Shown: positions 21,911 to 33,885 of the stretch, piece by piece | Position numbering within the stretch: position 1 is the stretch's first letter | Layout of the letters: every line of letters starts with the position of its first letter | Assembly (NCBI RefSeq): GCF_000151665.1 | Contig: NW_013171816.1 | Coordinates: 191,001-255,000, forward strand | Source: Blastocystis hominis | Lineage: Eukaryota > Sar > Bigyra > Opalinata > Blastocystidae | Direction of reading: 5' to 3' | DNA: 64,000 nucleotides | The notes under the pieces: model-generated | What the model saw: only the letters and a program-made list of their open reading frames with translations | The model's database searches: none | What the model was told of the DNA's origin: nothing | Made by a program: the position numbers and the translations under genes

Positions 21911-24893
21911 CTACTCTACAGATCGCTGGAGACGGACTACAGACTTTCGCAATTCCATCACCAAGTGCTTTTCGATAGAAAGAAACCGATTCATTGTCAT
22001 CAGTCGATTGCTGAATTGCCCTCTCCTATCCATACTATCTGATTCTCAAACTGTACCTCGAGCGCGTTCGATCACTCACCACCTGCGTGATATAACTCCC
22101 CATCTTTTCTTTTATAGCGTCCAGCAAAAGGCTCCATCGATCTTCACTCCTGCTGACCTCACGTCCATCCGCAAGCTCGCGTTCACTCGAATGGAAATCG
22201 TTGCGTCGTAAGATTCGCAGCATTTCAAAAAACTTGTCGGGAATCGATTCCGCGTTGGGAACCAAACAGAATCGTTCATACAAATGGAGGTTTGCTTTGT
22301 GAAGCCTCTCAGCCTTTTCCTATGATTCAGAAACGCGTTTCTCTGCTCCTACCTCAAAGAAAGGATCGTCTTCTTTCAACTCAAGATTCCATAGAACGCA
22401 ATCTCCTTTCATCGCGAGCAGCAATTCGCCCTTTGATCTACTCACAGCAAACCAGAAATATCCTACAGAAGCATATACCAATTCGGAAATCCTTGTCGGA
22501 TCATCCAATCCGAGCTGAATTCCGTCGACTCGCTGCTTACAACCACCACATTTCCTTCTTTTTCTTCCTTTTCGATTCGCAAAAACTCGCCTGCCTTTTG
22601 GAAAATGCTGTTATGGGCGAATACGAGAGGCGGAATCAGCAGTGTTTCGCCATCCACAACCAAGCTTTTCCCTCGCACCAGAAGCTCTGCCCACTACCAT
22701 TCATTATCTCGTCCAATCCAAACCAAAAAGCGAGGATACGTGACCAAGGATGAAGTGAAAAGCTTTTGAAGATGCTTGTGAGACTGAATGAGAGCGCAAC
22801 TCGCCTCGAATTCTCTGTGCAACGTCGCATTGAGTGCAGATACTTCGTCGAGCAGCGCACTGCCATACAAGTGGAGAAGATCGTCTTTCGAGAGGAGAAC
22901 GGGATGATGGAATTCTTCGATCGATGGGAGTTTCGCTAAGAAGGGGGCAAACAAAGACCATCTTTCGTTATCGAATTTCTCCCAGAGAAGAGTCAATGCG
23001 ATAAGAGCGTATTCTGAGAGTTGATTCTGGTGATAGAAGGCAGAGAACGCTTTCCCAAAGCGTGGGTGAGTGAGTGCTGTGTGAAGACCGATGACAGTAT
23101 CGTTGTGGATTCGCAGCACTTCCTCTCCCTTTTGAATGGCTTCCTTGGCTATCACGCCTAATCCTCCCCAAGGAGTGCTTCCGATGCTGATCTTGGTATT
23201 CTCGCTGTGTTCTTTCACCCAATCATTCAAGCGAAGTAGTGGCTAGCAATGAATTCGATTCGAAACAGGGACTTCATTGAGTGTAGGTTGTGGGGAGGAT
23301 TGCGAGGAAGAGGACTGCACAGACTGAGGATTCAATTGCTCCGTTTTCAGATTGCTCATCATCAATTGAATCAAATGCTTGCGCGAAATACGCCATCGCA
23401 AGGCAAGCTTGGACGCAGCGGACAGCCGATCTCTTTCCATGTGCAACTTCCACTAGAAATCACAATCAGTTCCACGTGGCTACGTTATCCGCAGCAATAC
23501 TGGTAGAATACACACTTTCCACCCACTTCAAATGGTCGAACAGTTTGCTTTTCAATTCCTCCTTTCCATCGTCCCATATTTGCTTCGCCTTGTCTCCCCT
23601 CTCCCCCGTAGCACATTCATACACATCCATTGCTTCCCATCGGCCCTTCTGCTTCGAACTCACACGCGTTTCGTATAGATCGATGCATTTCTGAAGCTGG
23701 TCTTCGTCGGCCTCTCGCAGCAAAAAGAAAGAAAGCGCTTTGTCGTTCAGAAAGCGAGTCACATCCAAACACACGGAATCGTCCGTCGGATATCCCAGCG
23801 CTTTGAACACTCTCGACAAGCGCGGAGAAGGTGTGTGCGATGGGAGAGGAATCAACAAACAGTCGTGAATGTTGCTGATCGGAACGAATCCAAAGTGCTG
23901 CAAATAGTAGTGGGAAGGAAAAGCTTCATAATCTAAATACACTTGCCGACCTCGCTTCACACGCTTATCGGTGACAACTCGAAGCTGGTTCTGCTCGTTT
24001 ATTATGAAATGGGTTCGTTCATGCGAACGATCGACTGCTTCGAAGGGCTTCCAATGAATCGAAAATCATTCAATTACAGAATCCGTGGAAATGAAATTGC
24101 GATAATCCATCAAGGGAATCAATAGCCGATTCTCGGTCACAGTCCGCGTGATGACCATTGTGTAGCCCCATTCAAATCCGGAATAACTACAAGCCCAAAG
24201 CCGATCTCGGAAGGGAGCATCGACTTGCAGGAAATAGGTGCACATGTGCCGAGTGAAAGCAAAATAGGTGCTATAATAGTCACTTCGCTGAATGTTCAGT
24301 CGCTGAATGATCGCCGGATCTTCGAATTCCTTGATTTCGGATTGGGTGAATGATGAAGGGACGGTGGGATGCTTTGGGAGTGTCTGAGAAACAAGAGAAG
24401 GGAGAAGGGAGAACTTGAAGCCAGGGATACCACCGGGAAGCACGACCCTTGATTCTTTCTTGAATCAAGAACGCCGTTAGCATCAAATCGTCACTCATTG
24501 CAAGGAAAAGACCCTTTTCCGACTCGGGCACTGATTTTAACACTGTCGATGGATATCTATGCACAGGAATCAGGGAAAGTGAAATACATGACGTCATCCA
24601 AGTCCAACTCGATAAGTGTGCTGTTTGGCTTGATCTCCTCGACTGCAACAAGACCTGCTTTGTAGTCAAACTCCAAAACTACCTCGATCCATGCCAGAAA
24701 AGTCAGAAATCTTGATTGGCGCGACATGAGCTGCAAATCAGACTAAAAATGTGTCGGTACCCCTCTGGTGAACCCATTTTTCAAAATTCCGAATCTCTGT
24801 CGAGTTTGAGAATAGCGTGTCAGAACCTGTTTGCGGCTCGCCCGAAAAGAACACATAAATCACCGCAGCCACGAGAAGAGCAACAAGATCCAT
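21911..24893 (-). CDS. Double SET-domain (SETD3/Rubisco-LSMT-like) protein
   Basis: The start at 24893 gives a hydrophobic N-terminus (MDLVALLVAAVIYVFF), a signal anchor or signal peptide. Module 1 (about 24.8-23.3 kb) shows SGMDRGLVAVEEIKPNSTLI, MLTAFLIQERIKG, EWGYTMVITRTV, LLIPLMDYRNF and VYLDY...YLQHFGFVP, then a helical substrate-binding region. Module 2 (23.3-21.9 kb) begins STPWGGLGVIAKEAIQKGEE, then LIALTLLWEKF, PRFLWAELLVRGKSL, LLIPPLVFAHN and a helical C-terminus ending at TAG 21911-21913. A 30-nt intron joins the modules in frame, and module 2 has no ATG of its own, so one polypeptide is inferred. Family role: protein lysine or histidine methylation. The usual Asn-His of the SET motif reads Asn-Phe and His-Asn, so activity is uncertain. 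Introns about 23-41 nt. Confidence 0.75.
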
Positions 24894-24900
24894 GGTATTC

Positions 24901-24908
24901 AACAAACA
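24901..24908 (-). terminator. TGTTTGTT poly(A) motif of SRPRB
   Basis: Reverse-strand 8-mer 7 nt after the SRPRB TAG and 7 nt before the start codon of the next minus-strand gene; the whole intergenic gap is 22 nt. Confidence 0.75.
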
Positions 24909-24915
24909 CAGACAT

Positions 24916-25933
24916 CTAATGAAAACAAGCAGTCATAAACCCAGTCACTTTCTGAACGTCTCGGTCCTTCACCGAGCAGTTGCACGCATAGACCTTGCAC
25001 GGAGCATCCTTCTCAAACGAGAACTTCTGCCCCTCGACTCCCAGCTTGTTCACACTTTGCTCGCCGACTGTTTCCACGCTTCCCCGGCTTTCCTTGATCA
25101 GATCGCTACAGACAAGCAGATTCAATAACGATACAGCTCGTTCTCGATGCGATCGAACACAGATTGGTTGTCTTCGCAGCCGCTCAGGTCTGACTTGTTT
25201 ACAGCAAGGAGGAGCGGGCAGGGGTGCGAAACAAACGACGGGTTTACGAAAATATCGTAGAGAAATCTGAGAGAAAAGACACCCACAGAAGGATACTCGG
25301 CGACTTCCTTCTCGCTGTAGTGCGAGCCGTCGAGCATGAAGACGATTCCGGATGTGTGAGAAAAGTATTTCTCAAGCTGGCTACGTAGATTAAAGAATCC
25401 GCACCAAAACACACTTGCGAACAGAAGGATGGCCAGGGAAGTCCACAATCTTCCCGAGAACCTTTTGGGATTCCTTCTCGTTCGATTCAGCGCACGAAAA
25501 GGAAGCGACGTTCTCCTTCATCGAGGTTACTGTTTGGGGGACCTGTTCCTGCGTTGTCTATGTGCCAGAATGCATTGCTGCTTTACCAGATAAAAGAACG
25601 ATGTTTTTCCACTGTCGCAAGGACCGAGAAGAAGAATCGTATCTCCATGGATCGTCTGCGCTCTCCTTCCTCTTGTCTTCCAGAATACGCGAGCTACGGT
25701 AATGAGATTTTTCTGCAAAGCAGGTACCAGCGATAAGCGCTACGAGAAGTAAGTAGCCGGCAGTCAAAACGATCATCAATGCGATTCCGAAAGCTTGTTG
25801 CTAGTGGATCAAGCGATTTTTCAAGCGATACATCGGTTACATGAAAGAAGGAAGCAATCTTGAATTGAAAGTAGTAGAAATAGGTCAGTATGGAAGTTGG
25901 CAGATTGTCGTACTGCAAGTAGAGAGAAGACAT
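24916..25933 (-). CDS. SRPRB: Signal recognition particle receptor subunit beta
   Basis: ER membrane GTPase that anchors SRP receptor alpha. The start at 25933 (MSSLYLQYDN) and a 31-nt intron bring in the transmembrane segment ALMIVLTAGYLLLVALIAA, as expected for the N-terminal anchor. The GTPase domain has P-loop LLLGPCDSGKTS, a KxDLxG-like motif NKSDLSGC and a C-terminal NCSVKD segment. Stop TAG 24916-24918. Several introns of about 30-34 nt. The gene is complete at about 260 residues. Its 3' motif sits within the 22-nt space before the SET-domain gene. Confidence 0.88.
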
Positions 25934-26114
25934 CGTACTCAAAAGTATACAAATAATATATATAATATATATGTAGATAGCTTCTGAAGAAAGGTTTGAA
26001 AACAACAATAATATTAGCAACAGCAAGTCGCTTGAGCTTGTCAAACAAAAAGGCAAAAGAAACGAAATCTACTATTTACAAAAGAACAGTGAACTCGTTT
26101 GGTCACTGACGGAT

Positions 26115-27923
<1,809 letters not shown>

Positions 27924-28100
27924 TTACAATAAATAAGAAAATTTGAGTATGAGGGTTTAGATTCCAGGCGCAATTGATTGGTCCCCCTGATCGCATGTCG
28001 TCCCTCAGAGAAGTATATGATTTCCGCCTTCTTCTCTTACGTCATACGCCATACACCATTCCTATCGCTTTCTAAGTGATTGGTGAAATCGATGCGAAAT

Positions 28101-28375
28101 CTAGGATTGCTGCCTGCGTGTATGAGATTCACTGGAATCGGCTCGTGCTTGTTTTCTACGAATGTCTTCTTTGTTTAGCAAACGTGTGCTTGTTTCTTCT
28201 AATTCTTGCTTTCTCCCTAAGGCGGAGAGATTGTTGACACGATAGAAAGACACTGGAGTTGGACCCCGTTGTGCAGGGGACAGTAGACTAGGAGATAGGA
28301 TCCTGACAGTTTGAACCGTGAATAGAAGGAAATCCACTCTTACTCACTTGGCTCGATTTGACCAAACGTTGTCAT
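28101..28375 (-). CDS. Small hypothetical protein
   Basis: An ATG at 28375 (MTTFGQIEPS) followed by one intron of about 41 nt gives a frame through SPAQRGPTPVSFYRVNNL into a Lys/Arg/Glu-rich, coiled-coil-like tail (RKQELEETSTRLLNKEDIRR), ending TAG at 28101. About 80 residues. No family recognised. The intron is longer than its neighbours, so the 5' half is uncertain. The start is 41 nt from a divergent plus-strand start. Confidence 0.35.
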
Positions 28376-28416
28376 TGTTGATTCTTTGTCGTTCTCTGGT
28401 CTTCGTTTATCGTACA

Positions 28417-28960
28417 ATGGGCGATGTTGATGATAGCAATGCGGGATTTGCTGCATTACAGGGAAAGGAAAACTGTGTGTATTTCTTGGTTTGGATAATA
28501 CCAGTGGGTGGTGGGATCGGTTAGTATTGTTGTGAAAGAGAGAGAATGTGATTATTTGGGTTTTGACAGGTTAGTAATGTATTTTCAGTGAGGAATATGA
28601 TGGAAGCGTTTTGGCGAAGGTGTAGTGCAGAGGGATCGTGTGGGTATGTAGAATGGATGTTTGTAGTTGATTGTTGTTGCAGTTGTGGTGGTAGTGGTGA
28701 ATGCAGTTATGACTATGTCGCTGCTGCTATTCATCTCATGTTTAATTCTGCAAGAAAACGATATAGTCATAGCAGACTATGGATAGAAGGTACTGAACAT
28801 GGAATTGATATGATAAAGAAATCAATTCCTTTTTCACTGGGGCGAAAGGAAAAGAAAAACAAGAAGGAACGTCAACATGGGTTATTGGAATGCTACATCT
28901 CCCATTCTAGTAATTCCAGATCGAATCTATGAGTTTATACAGAAAACCGAAGCTTGATAG
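28417..28960 (+). CDS. Unresolved multi-exon hypothetical gene
   Basis: Begins MGDVDDSNAGFAALQGKENC. Further coding-like pieces appear in all three frames between GT and AG borders about 26-30 nt apart (for example WVVGSVSIVVKERE, NMMEAFWRRCSAEGS, LVIPDRIYEFIQKTEA). I could not join all exons into one clean frame. No family recognised. Part of it may be chance. Confidence 0.3.
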
Positions 28961-29197
28961 AGCGAAACAGAAGCAATTCCTTGTATCACAACCAAGAATG
29001 AGGAGAGAAATAACTCTCTTTAAGTCTGTGAATAGTGTGAGTAAGGTAGGAAGGAATCAAGTAAGTATTCATAAGTGATGTTCGAAGTACCCTACGAAAC
29101 CATTGAAAATATCGCTCCATTCGCTAAAGCTACTCGATCGTCTTCATAACTCTACATCCAAATACCATATTGCTTCAACATCGTAAATATTCCCATA

Positions 29198-29205
29198 AAC
29201 AAACA
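29198..29205 (-). terminator. TGTTTGTT poly(A) motif of ribose-5-phosphate isomerase
   Basis: Reverse-strand 8-mer 8 nt after the TAG. Confidence 0.75.
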
Positions 29206-29213
29206 GAAACAAA

Positions 29214-30007
29214 CTATTCCTTGTTAAGCACCTTAATACCTTCCTTAGAAGCAACTATTACCTATTCATCAGTCTCGACTCCATACCAAGTCCTACACTA
29301 TGCGCCATATCAATAAAAAGACCATGATCCACCACTCCCGTTATCAACTTCAACTCCTTATCCATCTCCTTAGGATTCGAAATACCCTCAGGGAAGCGCA
29401 GATCGATAATGTAATTTCCATTATCCGTAACCAGTCTACACTCACAACAAGCCACGCTACACATACGGTTTAGAAGCATCCTCCTTGCTAGGACGGAGAA
29501 CGGCTTCACCATACTTGCTCAAACGTTTCTGGGTCTGCTTCCAGCCAAAGGGAGTGATCTCCACAGGAACCGCATCCTTGGTTCCCAGCTTGGACACAAT
29601 TTTGCTCTCATCCACGATCACAATAAACTTAGAGGTCAGAATCTCGGTGCTCTTTTCGCGCAACAGAGCAGCGCCCTTCCCCTTAATCAACTGAAGATCA
29701 GGATCCACCTCATCGGCTCCATCAATAGCTAGGTCAATAGAATCCACACTGTCAATATCAGTCATTGGAATATTCAGAGAGCGTGCCTACAAAATCATCA
29801 CTGCTCCAAAATCCAGACATGCGTATCGGTTTCAATAGAAGTTGCTACTCCCACAATATCCTTCAAAATCCCTTCTCTCAGCAGTCTTCCAAGCTCTTCG
29901 ACAGCAAAATACGCCGTAGAACCCGTTCCCAAACCAACAACATTTCCACTCTTAACTTGTTTGACTGCTTCAACAGCAGCTCTCTTCTTCAATTCGTTCA
30001 TATTCAT
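29214..30007 (-). CDS. rpiA: Ribose-5-phosphate isomerase A
   Basis: Interconverts ribose 5-phosphate and ribulose 5-phosphate in the non-oxidative pentose phosphate pathway. Motifs in order: GNVVGLGTGSTAYFAVEELG; SLNIPM; DLAIDGADEVDP with catalytic Asp residues; LIKGKGAALLREK; FIVIVDESK; PVEITPFGW; TDNGNYIIDLRF; GVVDHGLF. A 35-nt intron near the end (29231-29265 region) must be removed to reach the proper C-terminus VIVASKEGIKVLNKE; without it the frame stops early at 29258. About 235 residues, full length. No targeting peptide seen, so probably cytosolic. Confidence 0.95.
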
Positions 30008-30267
30008 TTCAAAATTGGTTTTCGATATAAAATACTATGAGTTGTTGCAGAAAACAGGGAAACGCAATGAGGTCCCAAAATAGCCATGATTTCTGTCTTA
30101 CTTTGGTTTTGTTATTTACCATTCGTTCCGTCCATAAACTAGTTCGCTGGGCCTACAATGACTGAAAGATACGATCAGGAAGAAGAAATAATGAACGGAA
30201 AGTGTAATGCGGGTAGGAGTTTTGCGTTGCGCAATTATTGAATAGCATATGATTTGTCGCGCAAGAT

Positions 30268-31696
30268 GGCACCCTTTTTTGACATCCATATTATGCTTTT
30301 TATCTTTAATTGGCTAGAGAAGACAAACATATCCTATTTTCAAAGATGGAGATAGATTTCCTTTATTCGCAAATGTATGGACCGAATGAAATTGCGAAGG
30401 CTCGTCTGGAGTTACTCCGTCATACAAACATGATTGGTTATGCCATCGACGTGTACAAGGAGCTGAACGGAACCGACGAAACACCTGCTGGTATTTTTTG
30501 TGCCGCTGTTCAATTTTCAGAGTTCAAAGGTCGAGAAGAAGGGATCAATCGCCAATATGAGGACTTCAAGGACAGCAAACTGTACGAATGCATGGAAAGC
30601 TGTCTGGAGAGCGATTCCATCCCTACGCTCTCTGATGATGATCTGAAGGAGTTTTCTGTACGAGGGTTTGTGTCCATCTTGACTCACAGCTGACGCGAGA
30701 GGATATGGACAAGTCCTATTCCCTCGCCCAATTTATCATGAATTGCGGAGACTACGAACTTGCTCTGAACCTTATCTCCTTTTACATGTTCCTTTTAAGA
30801 AAACGTCTTCACACTAGTCAACAAATTCCCGCGACAACGAGTGGCGATCTCTTCCACGACCGCATGCTGAACCTGCTGTGGGGTCGTCTGACCTGTGAGT
30901 CGTTGATGAGTCTGGATGACGGAATGACCACTTTAAAAGAGCTGGAAGACGCCCTGGCCAACATTGAAGTGCTATGCTCTACACTCCGATCATTTCTAGA
31001 AGGTCGCTTCGGCTGCTCAAGTGCTCCAAGAGCGATCGTGGCTGGTTCACTACGGCCTCTTCTTGCTCAGCGGAATGAAGAACGGAGAGGATTTCTTCGT
31101 GCGAACGTTCTTCCGCAAAGAGTCGGTGTGGCAGCTGAACTCGAGTGTAGATATCTCGCCACGATCGAGCTCAACGCTCCCTGGCTGCTTCGCTACCTCG
31201 TGGTCGTGTTTATGAAGCAGGGCAGAGCCGCGCGTGTGAATCTCTCGCGTGTGATCGAGGTAGAGACGAGGAGACGCGATGAGTCGTGTAGATCTTGGAA
31301 CGATGCTCGGATGTGCTGGAAGACCCCATTCTTCTCTTTGCTTATCACCTCATTGTTCGCATGGACTTCGCACAGGCTGCAAAGGAACTGGCTCGTTGCG
31401 AAGACGTGTTCGCGAGCGATTTCTTCCTCTCCAGAATGGGCGTGGAGTCGGAGGAAACGTTCATGAACGAGGCGCGACTGACGATTTTGGATCTCATATT
31501 CGTAATGTATCAGCGGATTTCCATCCCCTTCCTGGCCGAAATGCTGAGTTTGAGCGTGTCGGAATGCCAGGAGTTCGTAGAGACCATGATCAGCAAAGGC
31601 CTGATCGATATGGAGATGGAAGAATCGCGAGAGTTTGTGAAGATGTCGAAAGCGGCTCCTTCCTTGTATGAGCAAGTGATGGCTAGAAAGAAGTGA
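30268..31696 (+). CDS. EIF3E: Translation initiation factor eIF3 subunit E (INT6)
   Basis: Scaffold subunit of eIF3, cytosolic. The region LAREDKHILFSKMEIDFL...ARLELLRHTNMIGYAIDVYK matches the eIF3e N-terminus; SYSLAQFIMNCGDYELAL, LLWGRLTCE, QERSWLVHYGLFLL and YLATIELNAPWLLRY follow through introns of 29-32 nt. The PCI/winged-helix C-terminus reads DVFASDFFLSRM...ISIPFLAEMLSLSVSECQEF...YEQVMARKK, TGA at 31694-31696. The 5' end is not settled: ATG 30268 (MAPFFDI) would fit the family, but no GT-AG intron links it to LAREDK, so the start given is provisional (a later ATG is at 30346). TGTTTGTT lies 45 nt past the stop. Confidence 0.9.
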
Positions 31697-31741
31697 TAGG
31701 TACCAGTAGTAGTAGGAGGAGGAGATGATGATGATTCCATG

Positions 31742-31749
31742 TGTTTGTT
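31742..31749 (+). terminator. TGTTTGTT poly(A) motif of eIF3e
   Basis: Plus-strand 8-mer inside the 56-nt gap between the convergent eIF3e and mevalonate kinase stops. Confidence 0.7.
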
Positions 31750-31752
31750 GAC

Positions 31753-33028
31753 TCAAACAGTCGACTCGATTTGTTCGAGTTGGATCCCTTCACCTCCCAA
31801 TCGAACCATAAAAGTTTGATAGCCTCGCGAATGCAACACATTTATCAACTCCGCTTCATCTTCATCACATGCAGATTCGCGAATCGCAATCACACAGCCT
31901 CCACCCCCACCTCCTGTGAGTTTCGCCGCGAAATGATGCTGTTTGGCGAGTTGCACAATCTCGTCGATCGCCTCACAACTCACTCCAAGCGTTTTCAACA
32001 CGTTTTGATTGATTCTCACTGCGCCGACCAATTTATTCATTTCCAACACGCCCTCCTCGTTGATGCTCGCCTTCACCAGCTCGTCAATGCAGTCAAAGAG
32101 ATGCTCTGCGGATTTCGGATAGTGACTTTTGAGAGTCTTTACGCGGCTGATCATCTCGAACGTGTTCTTTGGGAGCATTGTGTCCACCAACAACACAGCA
32201 AAGGGATCTGTTTTCACCTGCTTCTTTTCGAATTTCCCATCCAAACTGCGACGAAACCGGATGATTCCTCCTATGAAGTCAAGAAACACTTTAGCTGCGA
32301 ATACCATAACATGACACCGTGCTGTCGAGACCCGACGGAGTTCCATGAAAGAGGACTTCTCCTTTAAAGGAAAGCTCGTTCACGCGTTGTAGAAACTATG
32401 ATAATGAAGGAGTAGAAATAGCACTTCTTCGCTGATCGTCTCATATGCGTATCTACAGCCAATGATCGATGCTGCTATGGAGCTACAGAGAGCAGCAGAC
32501 CCGCCGATGCCTTTCTCTCGAGGAATCCCCTCGTTCTCAATCCGAACAGTGAATCCTCCTGTTCGTTCAAAAGTGCTGCGAATTACTAGCAGAATAAAAT
32601 GCCTCACGGGAAAACCTCCTGTAAAAAGTAGAGAACGATAACGACAGCGCTTTTTGTAAAATGACTTGGATGTTGACCTAAGAGTACATGGGCAGTGATG
32701 TCACTCTCAAAAATGCTTTCTACACCTAGAGTTGAGAAAAAAGGAGGGGAAAACAACTTCTCTTATCCGTATTTATTGTAAATGGCTGTGCCCAATCAAT
32801 TTGAACAGCTTCCCCTTGATCTTGTAGAGATTGCTTCACAAACACACTTATCCGTTTTTCATCACTGATATTCTAATTTCAAATAACGTTCCAACCAAAG
32901 GATACAGAATAACAATGAATTCTGCAGGAATCCACCACTCCACACAAGGCTTCTCTATGATAAACAACTGCATGCTCTCCTAAAAGGATGGCCTTTCCAG
33001 GTGCGCTGCAGTGACAAACACGAACCAT
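31753..33028 (-). CDS. MVK: Mevalonate kinase (GHMP kinase family)
   Basis: Phosphorylates mevalonate in the isoprenoid pathway. Joined exons give SAPGKAILLGEHAVVY (N-terminal GHMP motif), KSAVVIVLYFLQE, IPREKGIGGSAALCSSIAAS (ATP-binding Gly-Ser loop; family P-x-G-x-G-L-G-S-S-A), HGTPSGLDSTVSCYGG (substrate motif), LLVDTMLPKNT and KLTGGGGGGCVIA (C-terminal GHMP motif). Introns are 29-34 nt. The one at 32873-32905 starts with GTATCCTTT. Start ATG 33028 (MVRVCHCSAPGK), stop TGA 31753-31755. About 350 residues. Mevalonate rather than phosphomevalonate or galactokinase is inferred from the HGTPSGLD and LTGxGGGGC signatures. Confidence 0.9.
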
Positions 33029-33053
33029 TAATAAAGAATGCCAAAGAACTGCA

Positions 33054-33061
33054 AACAAACA
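33054..33061 (-). terminator. TGTTTGTT poly(A) motif of TYW3
   Basis: Reverse-strand 8-mer 87 nt after the TYW3 stop and just before the mevalonate kinase start. The distance is longer than usual, so confidence is modest. Confidence 0.45.
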
Positions 33062-33147
33062 AGATATTTATCACTAATATGAATTTTCTTAACAGGGTGT
33101 TCCTTTGCTTCGTGCTCTTCTTGGACAGTCGGGATGTTTTGTTTGAT

Positions 33148-33885
33148 CTACATTACATTACAATTGAATAAAAGATTTACAGCATCAAAAAAAGTTCGGA
33201 TTCTTCTAAAGTTATCCTCCAACTTCTTGTTTCCATAATTCACAACATATCGCACATATTCCTCCGACACTAGTAGTTTTCCGTTCTCTGCTATCGGAAA
33301 TTCCATACTATTTGCGGTCGTCCGAATCCCCAAGATGACTCTTCTTCCAAGCAAGATACCGCTCTCCCGAAATCCGGAAGCAACCGCAAGATTCAGTAGC
33401 TCCTGAGCTTTCTCGCTATCTCTGCACTGAACCTACAGAGAAACCCTGCCTCGCTCCTACATGCAAAACAAACGGTTCTAACTTGAAGAGCGTTACCCCT
33501 TTACAATGATCAAGCTCCTTACGAGTTGCTTCCAGCAATTCTTCTGGAGTAACAGTTCTGTGCTCAACAAAGAGCCATTTCCCGCCTTTCTATAGATCAC
33601 AACTTCACTTCAAACACCACGGAAACTTGTTCTGACTTTTCTTCGTCATAAGAAGCACAAAAAATAGAGAATCGACCAGAACAAGATGAGGTAGTGCAAT
33701 AGTCCTTTGTCTGATTGAGATACTCAACAAGGGAGACGATTGGCTCATCTACTGAACCTTTCTTTGATTTATCCAGCTCGTGATTTAGTTTTAACAGCAA
33801 ATTTCGTTTGCAAATGTCAAAATCAACAGGCTGCTTACTATGTTTACAAACACACAAAGTACCCTTACCTCTTACTTTCCTTCAT
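33148..33885 (-). CDS. TYW3: tRNA wybutosine-synthesizing protein TYW3
   Basis: SAM-dependent N4-methyltransferase of the wyosine pathway acting on tRNA-Phe G37 (family knowledge). After a 31-nt intron following MKESK, the frame reads FDICKRNLLLKLN...DKSKKGSVDEPIVSLVEYL...DYCTTSSCSGRFSIF, the TYW3 signature. Further exons give KGGKWLFVEHRTVTPEELL, LFKLEPFVLHVQCRD, GFRESGILLGRRVILGIRTT and LLVSEEYVRYVVNYGNKKLE. Stop TAG 33148-33150. About 210 residues, complete. Tandem on the same strand as mevalonate kinase. Confidence 0.92.

Noticed and set aside
22694-23230. In-frame TAG in the SET gene (after DNEW) as a nonsense mutation
   Set aside because: A 30-nt GT-AG intron ending in that TAG restores the conserved FLWAELLVRG reading, so it is an ordinary tiny intron.
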